Part shown: one piece after another, positions 42,253 through 51,882 of the stretch
How the letters are laid out: the number at the start of each line of letters is the position of its first letter
Position numbering within the stretch: the first letter of the stretch is position 1
Source of the DNA: an uncultured Draconibacterium sp.
GTDB taxonomy: Bacteria; Bacteroidota; Bacteroidia; Bacteroidales; Prolixibacteraceae
NCBI RefSeq assembly: GCF_963675065.1
Contig: NZ_OY775906.1
Location: 1,900,001 to 1,964,000, forward strand
DNA: 64,000 nucleotides
Direction: 5' to 3'
The notes under the pieces: generated by a model
What the model saw: the letters and a program-made list of their open reading frames with translations, nothing else
What the model was told of the DNA's origin: nothing
The model's database searches: none
Made by a program: the position numbers and the translations under genes

Positions 42253-45200
42253 ATGAAGTCTTTACTGCATAATTTTTTGTTGTTGCTATTCGTGGTTAAC
42301 CTTGTATTATTGTCTGCACGAAGCACACTGGCTACTTCCATTCCCGGAAATGAGCCTTATAAGTTTATGCATTTAAACATTAACAACGGCTTATCGAACA
42401 ACGAAATAAATGCAATATTAAAAGATCAGCAAGGTTTTATGTGGTTTGGAACAGGACAAGGTTTAAACCGCTACGACGGCTCCGGATTTAAAACATTTCT
42501 GCACGACTTTAACGACAGCACTTCAATACCATTTAACGGAATTGCATATTTGTTTGAAGACTTTGACGGCCGTTTGTGGATTCGCTCCTATTCCGAATTT
42601 ACGATTTACGATCCCGTGCTCGAGCGCTTTTCATCACCGGGAAAAAATTACCGGGGCACCGACATTCCCATTGCCGGTTTGCAATCGCTTTTTACCGACA
42701 GTAAAAACAACACCTGGCTGGTAGATTCCAACTACGGTTTATACCAGTTCAATCCTGCAAACCAAACGGTTGATTCCATACCGTTTGTTTCAAAAATTGA
42801 CAAACCCGATTACGACAATTCCTTAAGCGATATTTCGGAAGATAGTAAGCATATGATTTGGGTTGTATCAAAAGCTGGTGAGCTATTGCAAATCAATCCG
42901 GAAACCAAACAAACAGAGCAGACATATTTTCTGGGTGATGAAGTGTTGGACGAATACAATAACTTTCAGCTTTTCATCGATTCCGACAACGACATATGGA
43001 TTTATTCGCCCGGCATACCTTATGGCGTGTTCTTTTTTGATCATCAAACTAAAAAAATAAGTAGATACACACAATCGTCAACCACTTTTACGCTCTCGGC
43101 AAATTTAATTTCGTCGGTTGTTGAAGACAATAACGGAGCCATATGGATAGGTACTGACCATGGCGGGATTAACATCATCGACAAACAGAAAAAAAACGTA
43201 AGCGTTTTACAAAGCGACAGTCAGAATCCGTTTGGAATTGCACAAAACAGTATAACCTGCTTTTATCGCGATGATGAAAATATTATTTGGGCCGGAACAT
43301 ATAAAAAAGGCATTAGTTACTACCACAAAAATCTTATTCCTTTTAACCACTACAGGCATTCGGCAGAGGAGCCAAACAGCTTACCATACAACGATGTAAA
43401 CTGCTTTGTTGAAGATAATCGGGGCAACCTGTGGATCGGTACAAATGGTGGCGGATTGATTTATTTTAACCGCAGCAAAAATACCTTTAAAAGTTACCTT
43501 CATGATGCTGACAATCCCAACTCCATCAGTGCAAACGTAATTGTTGCCCTGCATATCGACAGTAAAGGAACACTTTGGGCCGGAACCTACCAGGGTGGTT
43601 TAAACCGTTTTAACGGATCAACATTTAAACGCTACCTGCACAATCCGGATAATCCCGGTTCCTTGTCGGATAACCGGGTTTGGTCGGTTTTCGAAGACTC
43701 GAAACAAAACCTTTGGATCGGGACTTTAAATGGAGGATTAAATCTTTTTGAGCGCTCAAAGGAAGAGTTTATTCATTACACATCAAACGATATTAATTCA
43801 GTAGGTTCCAATTTTATCATGTCGATTATGGAAGACAGCGAGCAAAAGCTTTGGCTGGGCACTTCCAACGGACTTGATGTATTAAACCTGAATACCAAAC
43901 GGTTTAAGCACTACGATGCCGATCCGGCAAACCCCGGACAGTTAAGCGACAGTAATGCAAACGACATTCACGAAGATGTAAGGGGTTTAATTTGGGTGGC
44001 AACAACGCAGGGCTTAAATATTTTTAATAAAACACAAGGCACTTTTAAAGTTCTAACAGAAGCCGACGGGCTGGCCAATTCCAATATAAAAACCATTCAG
44101 GAAGACCAAAACGGAAACATTTGGATTGCCACCTTAAAAGGAATATCAAAAATCAGCGTAGAAAATTATTCGCATCAACTACCCATAGGTAAACTGAATA
44201 TTGATATCGAAAATTTTGGATTGCAGGATGGCCTGCAGGGAAATGAATTTAACCAAAAATCAGCCTACCGAACACGTTCGGGAGAATTGATTTTCGGTGG
44301 TGCCAACGGATTCAATTTATTTAAACCTGAAAATATTGTGGTACAAGCGCCAAACGAAAAAATCGTACTTACCAACTTTAAGGTTTTTAATGAAAATATA
44401 AAAGTTAATGAGCCGTTCCGAAAACGAACTATTCTGGATAAATCGATTACCTACAGCAAGCAAATTTCGCTGAAACATAAAGAGAATGTGTTCTCGGTTG
44501 AGTTTGCTGCCATCAGCTATTTTCATCCCGAGAAAAACGATTTTCAATACCAACTGAGCGGCTTTAACAACGAATGGATGGAAGTTAACCGCGGAATGCG
44601 CGAGCTTACATTCACAAACCTGAATGCAGGTGATTACCAACTGCGCATCAGGGTAAGTAACGATAATACCAACTGGCGCGAAATGAGCCCGCCTTTAAGC
44701 ATCGAAATACTTCCGCCATTTTGGGAAACTACCTACGCCTACATACTTTATATTCTGGCTATTGCCGGCTTGCTATTTATTACCTGGAAGATTTTAGCCG
44801 AACGTCAGCGCCTGAAATTTGAGGCCGAACAGGAGCACCGCGAAGCCGAGCGTATTCACCAGGTTGACACATTGAAAACCAAGTTTTTCACCAACATCAG
44901 TCACGAATTCCGCACACCACTTTCGCTGATAATCGCCCCCATCGATAAATTAATTGAAAACAGTCAAAACGAAGACGATAAAAAACACCTTGTTCTTATT
45001 CAACGAAATGCCCGCCGATTAATGGCCATGGTAAACCAGTTGCTTGACTTCAGGAAAATGGAGCTCCAAAAAATTAAAGTAAATAAAAACTGGGGCGAGA
45101 TGATCGGTTTTATTCACGAGATTTCGGCGTCGTTTGAAGACCTGTTGGAAAGTAAAAATATTTCGTTCCACTTTTCAAGCAGCCACAAAAGCCTGTACAC

Positions 45201-46467
45201 TTATTTTGATAAAGACAAAACCGATAAGATATTTACCAACCTGCTGACTAATGCCTGCAAATTTACCAACAGCGGAGGCAAAATCAGCCTGGATATCAAT
45301 CTGGATTCATCGGCCGAAAAGCCTGTTTTAACAGTAAAAGTATCGGATACGGGAATTGGGATTACACCCGAACAACAGATGCAGATTTTTAACCGCTTTT
45401 ACCAAACCGATAATATGGGGACCGAAATTAACCAGGGCTCCGGAATTGGATTGTCGATGGTGAAAGAATATGTTACCCTGCTGGGAGGCGATGTTAATGT
45501 TGACAGCCGTTTGAACGAAGGAAGTACATTCACCGTGGAAATTCCGGTGGATTTATTTACAGATGAAGAGATAGCCGCCAACAGGCAGCTTGAAACGGCA
45601 GAAAGAAAAATATACAAGCAGTTGGCATCAACAAAAACCGATAAGGCTCCGGATTTCGACCGGAAGAAACAAACACTGGCAATTGTGGAAGACAGCTCCG
45701 ATTTGCGCTTTTATTTAAAGGAAAATTTTAAAAACAAATACAATATTATTGAGGCCGAAAACGGTGCAGAAGCCTGGGCGAACTTTGAAAAACAATTGCC
45801 CGATATGGTTATCAGCGATGTGATGATGCCCGAAATGAACGGTGTTGAACTGTGTGCTAAAATAAAGTCGAACAGAAAAACAAGACATATTCCGGTTATC
45901 CTGCTAACCGCCAAAACCGATACCGCCCCGGTTGTTGAAGGTTACGAGTCGGGTGCCGATGCCTACCTTACCAAACCTTTCGACTTTAAAGTTTTGGAAT
46001 CGCGTATTGAAAATCTGCTGCGCTCGCGCGAACAGTTGCGTAGATCATATCTATCGATGACAGGTTTAAGTCCTGAAAAAATTAAGGTCGACTCGGAGGA
46101 CGAGAAGTTTATAAAGAAAGCCTTAAAAATTGTTGAGGCCAATATATCAGAAGCGTCGTTTACCGTTGAAGATTTTGGTGCAGAAATGGGGATGAGCCGC
46201 GTTAGTCTGTACAAAAAACTGCTGGCCTTAACCGACCGACCCCCCATTGAATTCATCCGTGTTATTCGTTTAAAACGAGCTGCTCACCTGCTCGAAACGA
46301 GTCAACTTTCGGTATCAGAAGTGGCGTACCAGGTAGGCTTTAATAACCCGCGGTATTTCTCGAAGTATTTTTCGAAAGAATACGAAATGCTGCCATCGGA
46401 ATACATCGAAAAAAACCGAAAGACCACAAACGATCTTTCAAATGAAGTAAAAGACAAATTTTCGTAG
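42253..46467 (+). CDS. Hybrid two-component system regulator (HTCS)
   Basis: One-protein two-component system of 1404 residues. Signal/anchor, then two periplasmic seven-bladed propellers built from Reg_prop repeats (recurring WIGT-GGGL motifs such as NLWIGTNGGGLIYF), a Y_Y_Y domain (about 740-810), one transmembrane helix (about 832-852), HisKA with His884 (ISHEFRTPLSLI), HATPase (GIGLSMVKEY), a receiver with Asp1189 (VISDVMMPEMNG) and an AraC-type helix-turn-helix at the C-terminus (VSEVAYQVGFNNPRYFSKYF). HTCS proteins bind a breakdown oligosaccharide in the periplasm and activate the local polysaccharide genes; the flanking GH31, GH42 and GH105 genes are the expected targets. All catalytic positions look intact. 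Confidence 0.96.
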   Translation: MKSLLHNFLLLLFVVNLVLLSARSTLATSIPGNEPYKFMHLNINNGLSNNEINAILKDQQGFMWFGTGQGLNRYDGSGFKTFLHDFNDSTSIPFNGIAYLFEDFDGRLWIRSYSEFTIYDPVLERFSSPGKNYRGTDIPIAGLQSLFTDSKNNTWLVDSNYGLYQFNPANQTVDSIPFVSKIDKPDYDNSLSDISEDSKHMIWVVSKAGELLQINPETKQTEQTYFLGDEVLDEYNNFQLFIDSDNDIWIYSPGIPYGVFFFDHQTKKISRYTQSSTTFTLSANLISSVVEDNNGAIWIGTDHGGINIIDKQKKNVSVLQSDSQNPFGIAQNSITCFYRDDENIIWAGTYKKGISYYHKNLIPFNHYRHSAEEPNSLPYNDVNCFVEDNRGNLWIGTNGGGLIYFNRSKNTFKSYLHDADNPNSISANVIVALHIDSKGTLWAGTYQGGLNRFNGSTFKRYLHNPDNPGSLSDNRVWSVFEDSKQNLWIGTLNGGLNLFERSKEEFIHYTSNDINSVGSNFIMSIMEDSEQKLWLGTSNGLDVLNLNTKRFKHYDADPANPGQLSDSNANDIHEDVRGLIWVATTQGLNIFNKTQGTFKVLTEADGLANSNIKTIQEDQNGNIWIATLKGISKISVENYSHQLPIGKLNIDIENFGLQDGLQGNEFNQKSAYRTRSGELIFGGANGFNLFKPENIVVQAPNEKIVLTNFKVFNENIKVNEPFRKRTILDKSITYSKQISLKHKENVFSVEFAAISYFHPEKNDFQYQLSGFNNEWMEVNRGMRELTFTNLNAGDYQLRIRVSNDNTNWREMSPPLSIEILPPFWETTYAYILYILAIAGLLFITWKILAERQRLKFEAEQEHREAERIHQVDTLKTKFFTNISHEFRTPLSLIIAPIDKLIENSQNEDDKKHLVLIQRNARRLMAMVNQLLDFRKMELQKIKVNKNWGEMIGFIHEISASFEDLLESKNISFHFSSSHKSLYTYFDKDKTDKIFTNLLTNACKFTNSGGKISLDINLDSSAEKPVLTVKVSDTGIGITPEQQMQIFNRFYQTDNMGTEINQGSGIGLSMVKEYVTLLGGDVNVDSRLNEGSTFTVEIPVDLFTDEEIAANRQLETAERKIYKQLASTKTDKAPDFDRKKQTLAIVEDSSDLRFYLKENFKNKYNIIEAENGAEAWANFEKQLPDMVISDVMMPEMNGVELCAKIKSNRKTRHIPVILLTAKTDTAPVVEGYESGADAYLTKPFDFKVLESRIENLLRSREQLRRSYLSMTGLSPEKIKVDSEDEKFIKKALKIVEANISEASFTVEDFGAEMGMSRVSLYKKLLALTDRPPIEFIRVIRLKRAAHLLETSQLSVSEVAYQVGFNNPRYFSKYFSKEYEMLPSEYIEKNRKTTNDLSNEVKDKFS

Positions 46468-46756
46468 TGAAAGGCAAAAGCCTAAAAACAACTGTCATCT
46501 CAACGAGGAACGAGGAGAGATCTGTTTCAGTTTTCTTGCAAGTTCTCAGTCACAGTTCTCAGTCGCAGATTGCAGTTTTCAGTTTTGCACTATCAGTTCT
46601 CATAATCCATCTCTCATCGTCTCAGTATTCAACCTACAATTCAACACTTTAACGATTGGCTCAATAAAAGAACTTAAGCACAAAGTTTTCCCCAGTTACG
46701 CATTGAAGCATTTACGCATTCAGGCATTCTCCCTGAATCCTTCAATTCCTCAGTCT
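46468..46756. repeat. Degenerate repeats downstream of the HTCS gene
   Basis: No gene is supported. ATCTC-N14-GAGAT with internal ACGAGGA repeats lies at 46498-46521, like the dispersed palindromes common in Bacteroidota intergenic DNA. From 46527 to about 46632 a CAGTTNTCAGT-type unit recurs at least five times with changes, at a period near 12-14 bases. Confidence 0.5.
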
Positions 46757-47086
46757 TTACAAAAAATCCTCTCTCACCGGACTAAAAACATCGATCAGAA
46801 TTCCGGGCTCCAAACAAAGCGCACCGTGCAACATATTCGGCTCTACATACAAACCATCGCCGGGCTCAACAATTACTTTTTCGCCATCCATCGTAAATTC
46901 AAACTTGCCGCTAACACAATAAGTAGTTTGTGTGTGAAAGTGCGAATGTTCTGCACCAACAGCTCCTTTTTCAAATTTCACCTTTACCATCATAATCTGG
47001 TTGTCCCAGCCCATAATCTGACGCGCCACGCCATCACCAAGATCTTCCCAGCGTTTACTGCTTTTTAATACTTTCTCGCTTGCCAT
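46757..47086 (-). CDS. KdgF-like cupin (unsaturated uronate linearisation)
   Basis: Small cytoplasmic cupin of 109 residues. Metal ligands fit the KdgF pattern: His47 and His49 in EHSHFH, Gln53, and His87 in NMLHGAL. The C-terminal Asp99, Phe101 and Arg105 (IDVFSPVRE) line up with the catalytic Asp, Phe and Arg described for KdgF. KdgF converts the 4,5-unsaturated monouronate released by GH88/GH105 or lyases into the linear keto-uronate, so it complements the GH105 gene 6 kb away. It is encoded opposite to the surrounding genes with its own promoter candidate. Another small-molecule cupin function remains possible. Confidence 0.75.
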   Translation of the reverse strand: MASEKVLKSSKRWEDLGDGVARQIMGWDNQIMMVKVKFEKGAVGAEHSHFHTQTTYCVSGKFEFTMDGEKVIVEPGDGLYVEPNMLHGALCLEPGILIDVFSPVREDFL

Positions 47087-47119
47087 ATCTTATCGGTTAA
47101 ATTTATACGGATGATACTA

Positions 47120-47155
47120 CAAAACTAAGAGTTTTCCAGTACATATCTCAGATAT
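47120..47155 (-). promoter_or_regulatory. Cupin promoter with palindrome
   Basis: TAGTTTTG (minus strand, 47127-47120) fits TAnnTTTG, 34 bases before the cupin ATG. The perfect palindrome ATATCT-C-AGATAT (47143-47155) covers the -33 zone. Confidence 0.45.
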
Positions 47156-47190
47156 CAGAACCATTTGAATAATAGGGATTTTACTTTTTA

Positions 47191-47290
47191 TAAATTTGTT
47201 TTTCGCCTTCCTGATCTCACACTTTTCCCTTATTTTTATAACTTTCGATTAGATAATTTCAAAAAATTGTACGTCATAATATTGTGCAAT
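47191..47290 (+). promoter_or_regulatory. GH42 promoter and leader hairpin
   Basis: TAAATTTG (47191-47198) fits TAnnTTTG, with TTTG at 47164-47167 upstream (spacing 23). The leader of about 115 bases contains an 8-bp stem, AATTGTAC/GTGCAATT with one G-U, near 47264-47290. Confidence 0.45.
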
Positions 47291-47321
47291 TACTCTATTA
47301 CTCAAATAAAGACCATATTTT

Positions 47322-49415
47322 ATGAACAAACGAAATCTTTTCAGATTCTTCCTCATTAACTTCTTTTTAGTTAATTTATTGTCAGCAAGCACTTTCGCAC
47401 AAAAACAAGATTATTTCCCTCCTAAAGATTTAACTTCTGTTGGCGCGTATTATTACCCGGAACACTGGGACGAAAGCCAGTGGGAACGCGATATTAAAAA
47501 GATGGCTGAAATGGGCTTTGAATTTACCCACTTTGCCGAGTTTGCTTGGGCACAACTGGAACCTGAAGAAGGGATTTACGATTTCTCGTGGCTCGACCGT
47601 GCAGTAACATTGGCCGATAAATATAATCTGAAAGTAGTAATGTGCACCTCAACGGCAACACCACCGGTCTGGCTGGTTCGCAAACATCCTGATATTTTGA
47701 AACAGCACGAAGACGGAACAAAAATGGACCATGGCGCACGTCAGCATGCTTCTTTCTCAAACGAGTATTACCGCAGTTATTCGCTAAAGATGATAGAAGA
47801 ACTGGCTAAACATTATGGCAACGACGAGCGTATTTTTGGCTGGCAACTCGACAATGAACCTGCTGCCAACGTAGATTATGGTGCTGATGCCCAAAAACGT
47901 TTCCGAGCGTGGTTAAAGGAAAAATATGGTAGCATCGAAACCCTAAATGATGCCTGGGGAACCAACTTCTGGAGCAGTACTTACAATAATTTTGAGGAGA
48001 TAAATATTCCCAAACACTCGCAGTGGGGAATGAATTTGTATCAACGTTTGGATCATAGTCGTTTTTGCGATTACGAAACATCAAGCTTTCTGGATGAGCA
48101 GGCAAAGGTAATCCGCCGGTATGCCAATCCTAACCAGTGGATAACAACAAACTACATTCCTTACTACGATGCTCGTTATGTGGGTGCGAGTAAAGAACTC
48201 GACTTCATTACCTATACCCGTTATATGGTTTATGGCGAGCATCCCGGAATTGGACCAAAAGGTTACCGCGTGGGCGAATACTCGCGCATTGCTATGGCCA
48301 ACGATTATTTCAGGCCGCTGTCGCCAATTTACGGTGTTATGGAACTTCAACCCGGACAGGTAAACTGGGGAACTGTAAACTCGCAACCACTGCCAGGCGC
48401 CGTGCGTCTGTGGTTGTGGCATGTATTTGCCGGCGGAAGTAAATTCACCTGCACCTATCGTTTCCGCGCACCAATTTATGGATACGAGCAATACCACTAC
48501 GGAATTGTTGGCCCCGATGGAGTTACGCCAACACCGGGAGGTTTGGAATATGAAAAATTTATCGATGAAATAGCAGTACTTCGAAACAATCCTTCAAACG
48601 GAAAAATTCCACAGGATTATTTAAACCGGAAGACCGCTATTCTGTACGATCCGGATAATACGGTGGCCATAAACAACAACAAACAAAATGCTGCGTGGAA
48701 TACCGAAGCTCACGTGCTAAAATACTACAAAGCACTAAAAGCTTTTGGTGCCCCGGTTGATTTTATCCGCGATACCATGGATTTTTCGCAATACCCGGTT
48801 ATTGTTGCTCCAGCCTACCAGCAAATGAGTTTGGAGCTGGTTGACAAACTTACAAGTTACGTAAAAAATGGCGGCAACCTGGTAATGTCGGTTCGCACGG
48901 GTCATCAAAACGAGTTGGGACATTTGTGGCAGGCAAAACATGCCGAGCCGCTTTACGAACTTATTGGCGGTGAAATTGAATTCTACGATCTGCTACGTTC
49001 GTTTGCACCCGATACCGTAATAATGGACAATAAAAAATACGCCTGGACAACCTGGGGGGATATACTAAAAACCAATGCCGGCACCGAAACCTGGGGAACT
49101 TTCCGCGGCGATTATTACGAAGGAAAAACAGCGGTAACTTTTAACCAACTTGGTGAGGGAACAGTAACCTATGTTGGAGTTGACAGTCACGATGGCAAAC
49201 TGGAACACGCAGTTCTGGATAAACTTTATGACCGTCTTGCTATTGACGTAAAAGATTACCCTAAAGGTGTCATGGTTGAATACCGCGATGGTTACGGGAT
49301 TGCCGTGAATTACTCAAATATTGAATACGAGATGGAACTACCCGCCGGAACAGAAATTTTGATCGGTGATAAAACGATTCCAACCGCCGGTGTACTTGTT
49401 TGGAAAACAAAATAA
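47322..49415 (+). CDS. GH42 beta-galactosidase
   Basis: Exported family-42 glycosidase, 697 residues, with a Sec signal (ending TFAQ). The TIM barrel begins SVGAYYYPEHWDESQWERD, a GH42 hallmark. The acid/base is Glu179 in WQLDNEPAAN and the nucleophile is Glu341 in GVMELQPGQVNWG. The trimerisation domain follows (FSQYPVIVAPAYQQMS) and a small beta domain ends the chain. Family members hydrolyse beta-1,3/1,4/1,6-galactosyl linkages in plant galactans. Export is less common than cytoplasmic location for GH42 and suggests periplasmic processing of galactosyl side chains. The next glycosidase-like gene follows after 24 bases. Confidence 0.93.
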   Translation: MNKRNLFRFFLINFFLVNLLSASTFAQKQDYFPPKDLTSVGAYYYPEHWDESQWERDIKKMAEMGFEFTHFAEFAWAQLEPEEGIYDFSWLDRAVTLADKYNLKVVMCTSTATPPVWLVRKHPDILKQHEDGTKMDHGARQHASFSNEYYRSYSLKMIEELAKHYGNDERIFGWQLDNEPAANVDYGADAQKRFRAWLKEKYGSIETLNDAWGTNFWSSTYNNFEEINIPKHSQWGMNLYQRLDHSRFCDYETSSFLDEQAKVIRRYANPNQWITTNYIPYYDARYVGASKELDFITYTRYMVYGEHPGIGPKGYRVGEYSRIAMANDYFRPLSPIYGVMELQPGQVNWGTVNSQPLPGAVRLWLWHVFAGGSKFTCTYRFRAPIYGYEQYHYGIVGPDGVTPTPGGLEYEKFIDEIAVLRNNPSNGKIPQDYLNRKTAILYDPDNTVAINNNKQNAAWNTEAHVLKYYKALKAFGAPVDFIRDTMDFSQYPVIVAPAYQQMSLELVDKLTSYVKNGGNLVMSVRTGHQNELGHLWQAKHAEPLYELIGGEIEFYDLLRSFAPDTVIMDNKKYAWTTWGDILKTNAGTETWGTFRGDYYEGKTAVTFNQLGEGTVTYVGVDSHDGKLEHAVLDKLYDRLAIDVKDYPKGVMVEYRDGYGIAVNYSNIEYEMELPAGTEILIGDKTIPTAGVLVWKTK

Positions 49416-49439
49416 CCGACTCACTCAAAATTTCAGGCG

Positions 49440-51578
49440 ATGAGACAAATAGCAAACTTTTTATTTCTGATACTTTTACTTTCTTCCTGCACCGTTCAAG
49501 ACAAAAATGATTTGATTGACCGCAGAGCACTGGTAAGCAGAAATAATGTGCTTGTGGAAAATTTCGATCCTCTGGCATCGCTGTCTGTTGGAAACGGCGA
49601 TTTTGCATTTACCACCGATATTACCGGTCTTCAAACGTTTTATGAGGAATATCACAACGGCGTTCCTTTAGGTACACAATCCAACTGGGGATGGCATACA
49701 ACACCGAACACTGGCGACTTTAAATGGTCGGAAACACTAAAGTATTTTGAGGTTGAAGGCCGGCAGGTACCTTATCGCCACCAAATAAAAGACGATGCCC
49801 GTAAACACGCTGCCTGCAATTATTTCAGGGAGAATCCGCATCGCCTGCACCTCGGGATTATTGGATTTGTACTAACAAAAGCTAACGGCGAAAAAGCCAC
49901 CATTCAGGATATTAAAAATCCAGTACATAAGCTGGATATGTGGACCGGGCAAGTTACCAGCAGTTTCGAATTTGACGGCCAACCGGTAAAAGTAGAAGTT
50001 TATTGCCATCAGGATCAGGACCAGATTTCGGCAAAAATTGAGTCGCCGTTAATTGCTGCGGGGCAACTAGCCGTACTGTGGAAATTTCCGTATGCAGCTG
50101 CCATACATTCTCATCCCGGATACGATTTTCAGTCGCCCGACAAACATCAAACTGAAATGTTGCCGGCGGGTGAAAACTCAGTCCTATTCAACCGTAAACT
50201 GGATGACGATAACTACCAGGTTAAAGTAAACTGGCAAGGCGATGCAGCATTTAAAATGCAGGAAAAGCACGAGTTTATGCTACAGCCTAATAATGGTGAA
50301 TCGTTGGAATTTAATTGTTGGTTCGCACCTAAAGCAGATAAAAAAGAGCCAATAAATTTTGAAGAAACAAAGGCAAACAACATCGAAAACTGGAAAGCCT
50401 TTTGGGAAAATGGCGGAGTTGTCGATTTCTCGGATTGTACCGATCCGCGTGCCAAAGAACTCGAACGCCGGACTGTACTTTCGCAGTACCTTACAAAAAT
50501 ACAAAGTTCGGGCTCGCGACCTCCACAAGAAACCGGCTTAACTTACAACAGCTGGTTTGGCAAATACCATATGGAAATGCATTGGTGGCATATTGCCCAT
50601 TTTGCACAGTGGCAACGCGACGAATTTATAGAAAAGCAGCTCGATTTCTACAACGAAATGTATAACAAAGCACGGGAGACCGCTACCGACCGGGGATACA
50701 AAGGCGTACGTTGGCAAAAAATGGTTGGCCCCGATCACGAAAACAGTCCATCTTCGGTTGGTTCGTATCTTATTTGGCAACAACCGCATATCATCTGGTT
50801 TGCCGAACAAATGTACCGCCAAAATCCAAACGAAGAAGTGCTCAACAAATACAAAAAGCTGGTTTTTGAAACGGCTGAATTTATGGCTGATTTCCCGGTT
50901 TGGAACGATGAGTTGAATCGCTACGATCTGGCTCCTCCCTTAATTCCGGCGCAGGAACATTGGGATCGAGAAACCACCTTTAATCCACCGTTTGAGCTGG
51001 CCTACTGGTATTGGGGATTAACTACGGCTCAAAAATGGAAAGAACGTCTTGCTGAGCCAAAAGTGGAAGCCTGGGAGAATGTGCGAATCAATCTTGCTGC
51101 TCCCGATCAGAATGAAAATGTTTATCTGGGAATCCAGGGAGCAATTGACTCCTATTCCAATTCAGAGCTGATGAAAGATCACCCGATGGTTCTTGGGGCT
51201 TACGGCATTCTCCCTGATTGGGATAAAATAGATCCGGAAATTCTGCGCAATACGATGCACGTAATTGCTAAAAAGTGGGATTGGCAACAAACCTGGGGAT
51301 GGGATTATCCGATGGCAGCCATGTGTGCTACACGATTGGGAGAGCCCGAACTGGCCTTGGAATTTTTACTAAAAGATGTACAAAAAAATACTTACCTGAA
51401 AAACGGTCACAATTATCAGGATGATAGATTAAGAGTTTACCTGCCCGGAAACGGAGGATTGCTAACTACCATAGGTATGATGTGCGCCGGATGGGACGGT
51501 TGCACAGAAAAGAATCCGGGGTTTCCGAAAAATGGAAAATGGGATGTAAAATGGGAAAACATATCGCCCGTATTTTAA
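49440..51578 (+). CDS. Putative six-hairpin glycosidase, GH65/GH95-like
   Basis: Lipoprotein (lipobox LLSSC, Cys17) of 712 residues. An N-terminal beta-sandwich starts with LASLSVGNGDFAFTTDITGL, a pattern seen in clan GH-L-like enzymes, and the C-terminal half looks like an (alpha/alpha)6 barrel: GLTYNSWFGKYHMEMHWWH, then WQKMVGPDHENSPSSVGSYL with acidic candidates, and MVLGAYGILPDWDKID. I cannot assign a CAZy family with certainty. GH65, GH95 and the human collagen glucosidase ATHL1 share the general layout. It is the second gene of a GH42 operon, so it probably removes a residue next to, or exposed by, beta-galactose. Confidence 0.6.
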   Translation: MRQIANFLFLILLLSSCTVQDKNDLIDRRALVSRNNVLVENFDPLASLSVGNGDFAFTTDITGLQTFYEEYHNGVPLGTQSNWGWHTTPNTGDFKWSETLKYFEVEGRQVPYRHQIKDDARKHAACNYFRENPHRLHLGIIGFVLTKANGEKATIQDIKNPVHKLDMWTGQVTSSFEFDGQPVKVEVYCHQDQDQISAKIESPLIAAGQLAVLWKFPYAAAIHSHPGYDFQSPDKHQTEMLPAGENSVLFNRKLDDDNYQVKVNWQGDAAFKMQEKHEFMLQPNNGESLEFNCWFAPKADKKEPINFEETKANNIENWKAFWENGGVVDFSDCTDPRAKELERRTVLSQYLTKIQSSGSRPPQETGLTYNSWFGKYHMEMHWWHIAHFAQWQRDEFIEKQLDFYNEMYNKARETATDRGYKGVRWQKMVGPDHENSPSSVGSYLIWQQPHIIWFAEQMYRQNPNEEVLNKYKKLVFETAEFMADFPVWNDELNRYDLAPPLIPAQEHWDRETTFNPPFELAYWYWGLTTAQKWKERLAEPKVEAWENVRINLAAPDQNENVYLGIQGAIDSYSNSELMKDHPMVLGAYGILPDWDKIDPEILRNTMHVIAKKWDWQQTWGWDYPMAAMCATRLGEPELALEFLLKDVQKNTYLKNGHNYQDDRLRVYLPGNGGLLTTIGMMCAGWDGCTEKNPGFPKNGKWDVKWENISPVF

Positions 51579-51591
51579 GAAAGAAATTTAA

Positions 51592-51647
51592 CACCAGACT
51601 TTAGGCCAAGACTGGTGGGATACTATCAGGATAAGGGTTTAGCCCTT
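51592..51647 (+). terminator. Tandem hairpins after the glycosidase gene
   Basis: ACCAG-A-CTT pairs with AAG-A-CTGGT (about 51592-51615), then AAGGG with CCCTT (51633-51647), followed by T/A-rich sequence. Together they probably end the GH42 transcript. Confidence 0.55.
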
Positions 51648-51882
51648 ACTTCTATTTATCACTTTCTTTTTATTTAATTCATCAATCCAATATTGTTCTA
51701 TTCAATAGAAATGCTAGTTTTTTTGGATAGAAAACATCAATATGCAATTTCCGCTCGCCTAACGAATGGTGAACGAGGTATCGCGCAGAAAATTAAAGTC
51801 GTGCTGCAAAAAACCTATAAAAGGCAACGTCAGAAAAAGAGACACCTCATTTTCGAATTGTTTTACATTCACTTATCACTTA
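51648..51882. other. Convergent non-coding gap
   Basis: No credible gene. A 70-codon frame at 51693-51905 has no domain, start signal or bias to support it. TTCTATT-C-AATAGAA forms a small palindrome near 51697-51711, and CACTTATCA is tandemly repeated just before the end of the DUF4861 gene. Confidence 0.5.

Noticed and set aside
46467..46652. Open frame overlapping the HTCS stop codon
   Set aside because: It runs through the degenerate CAGTT repeats; the serine-rich translation is a product of the repeats.
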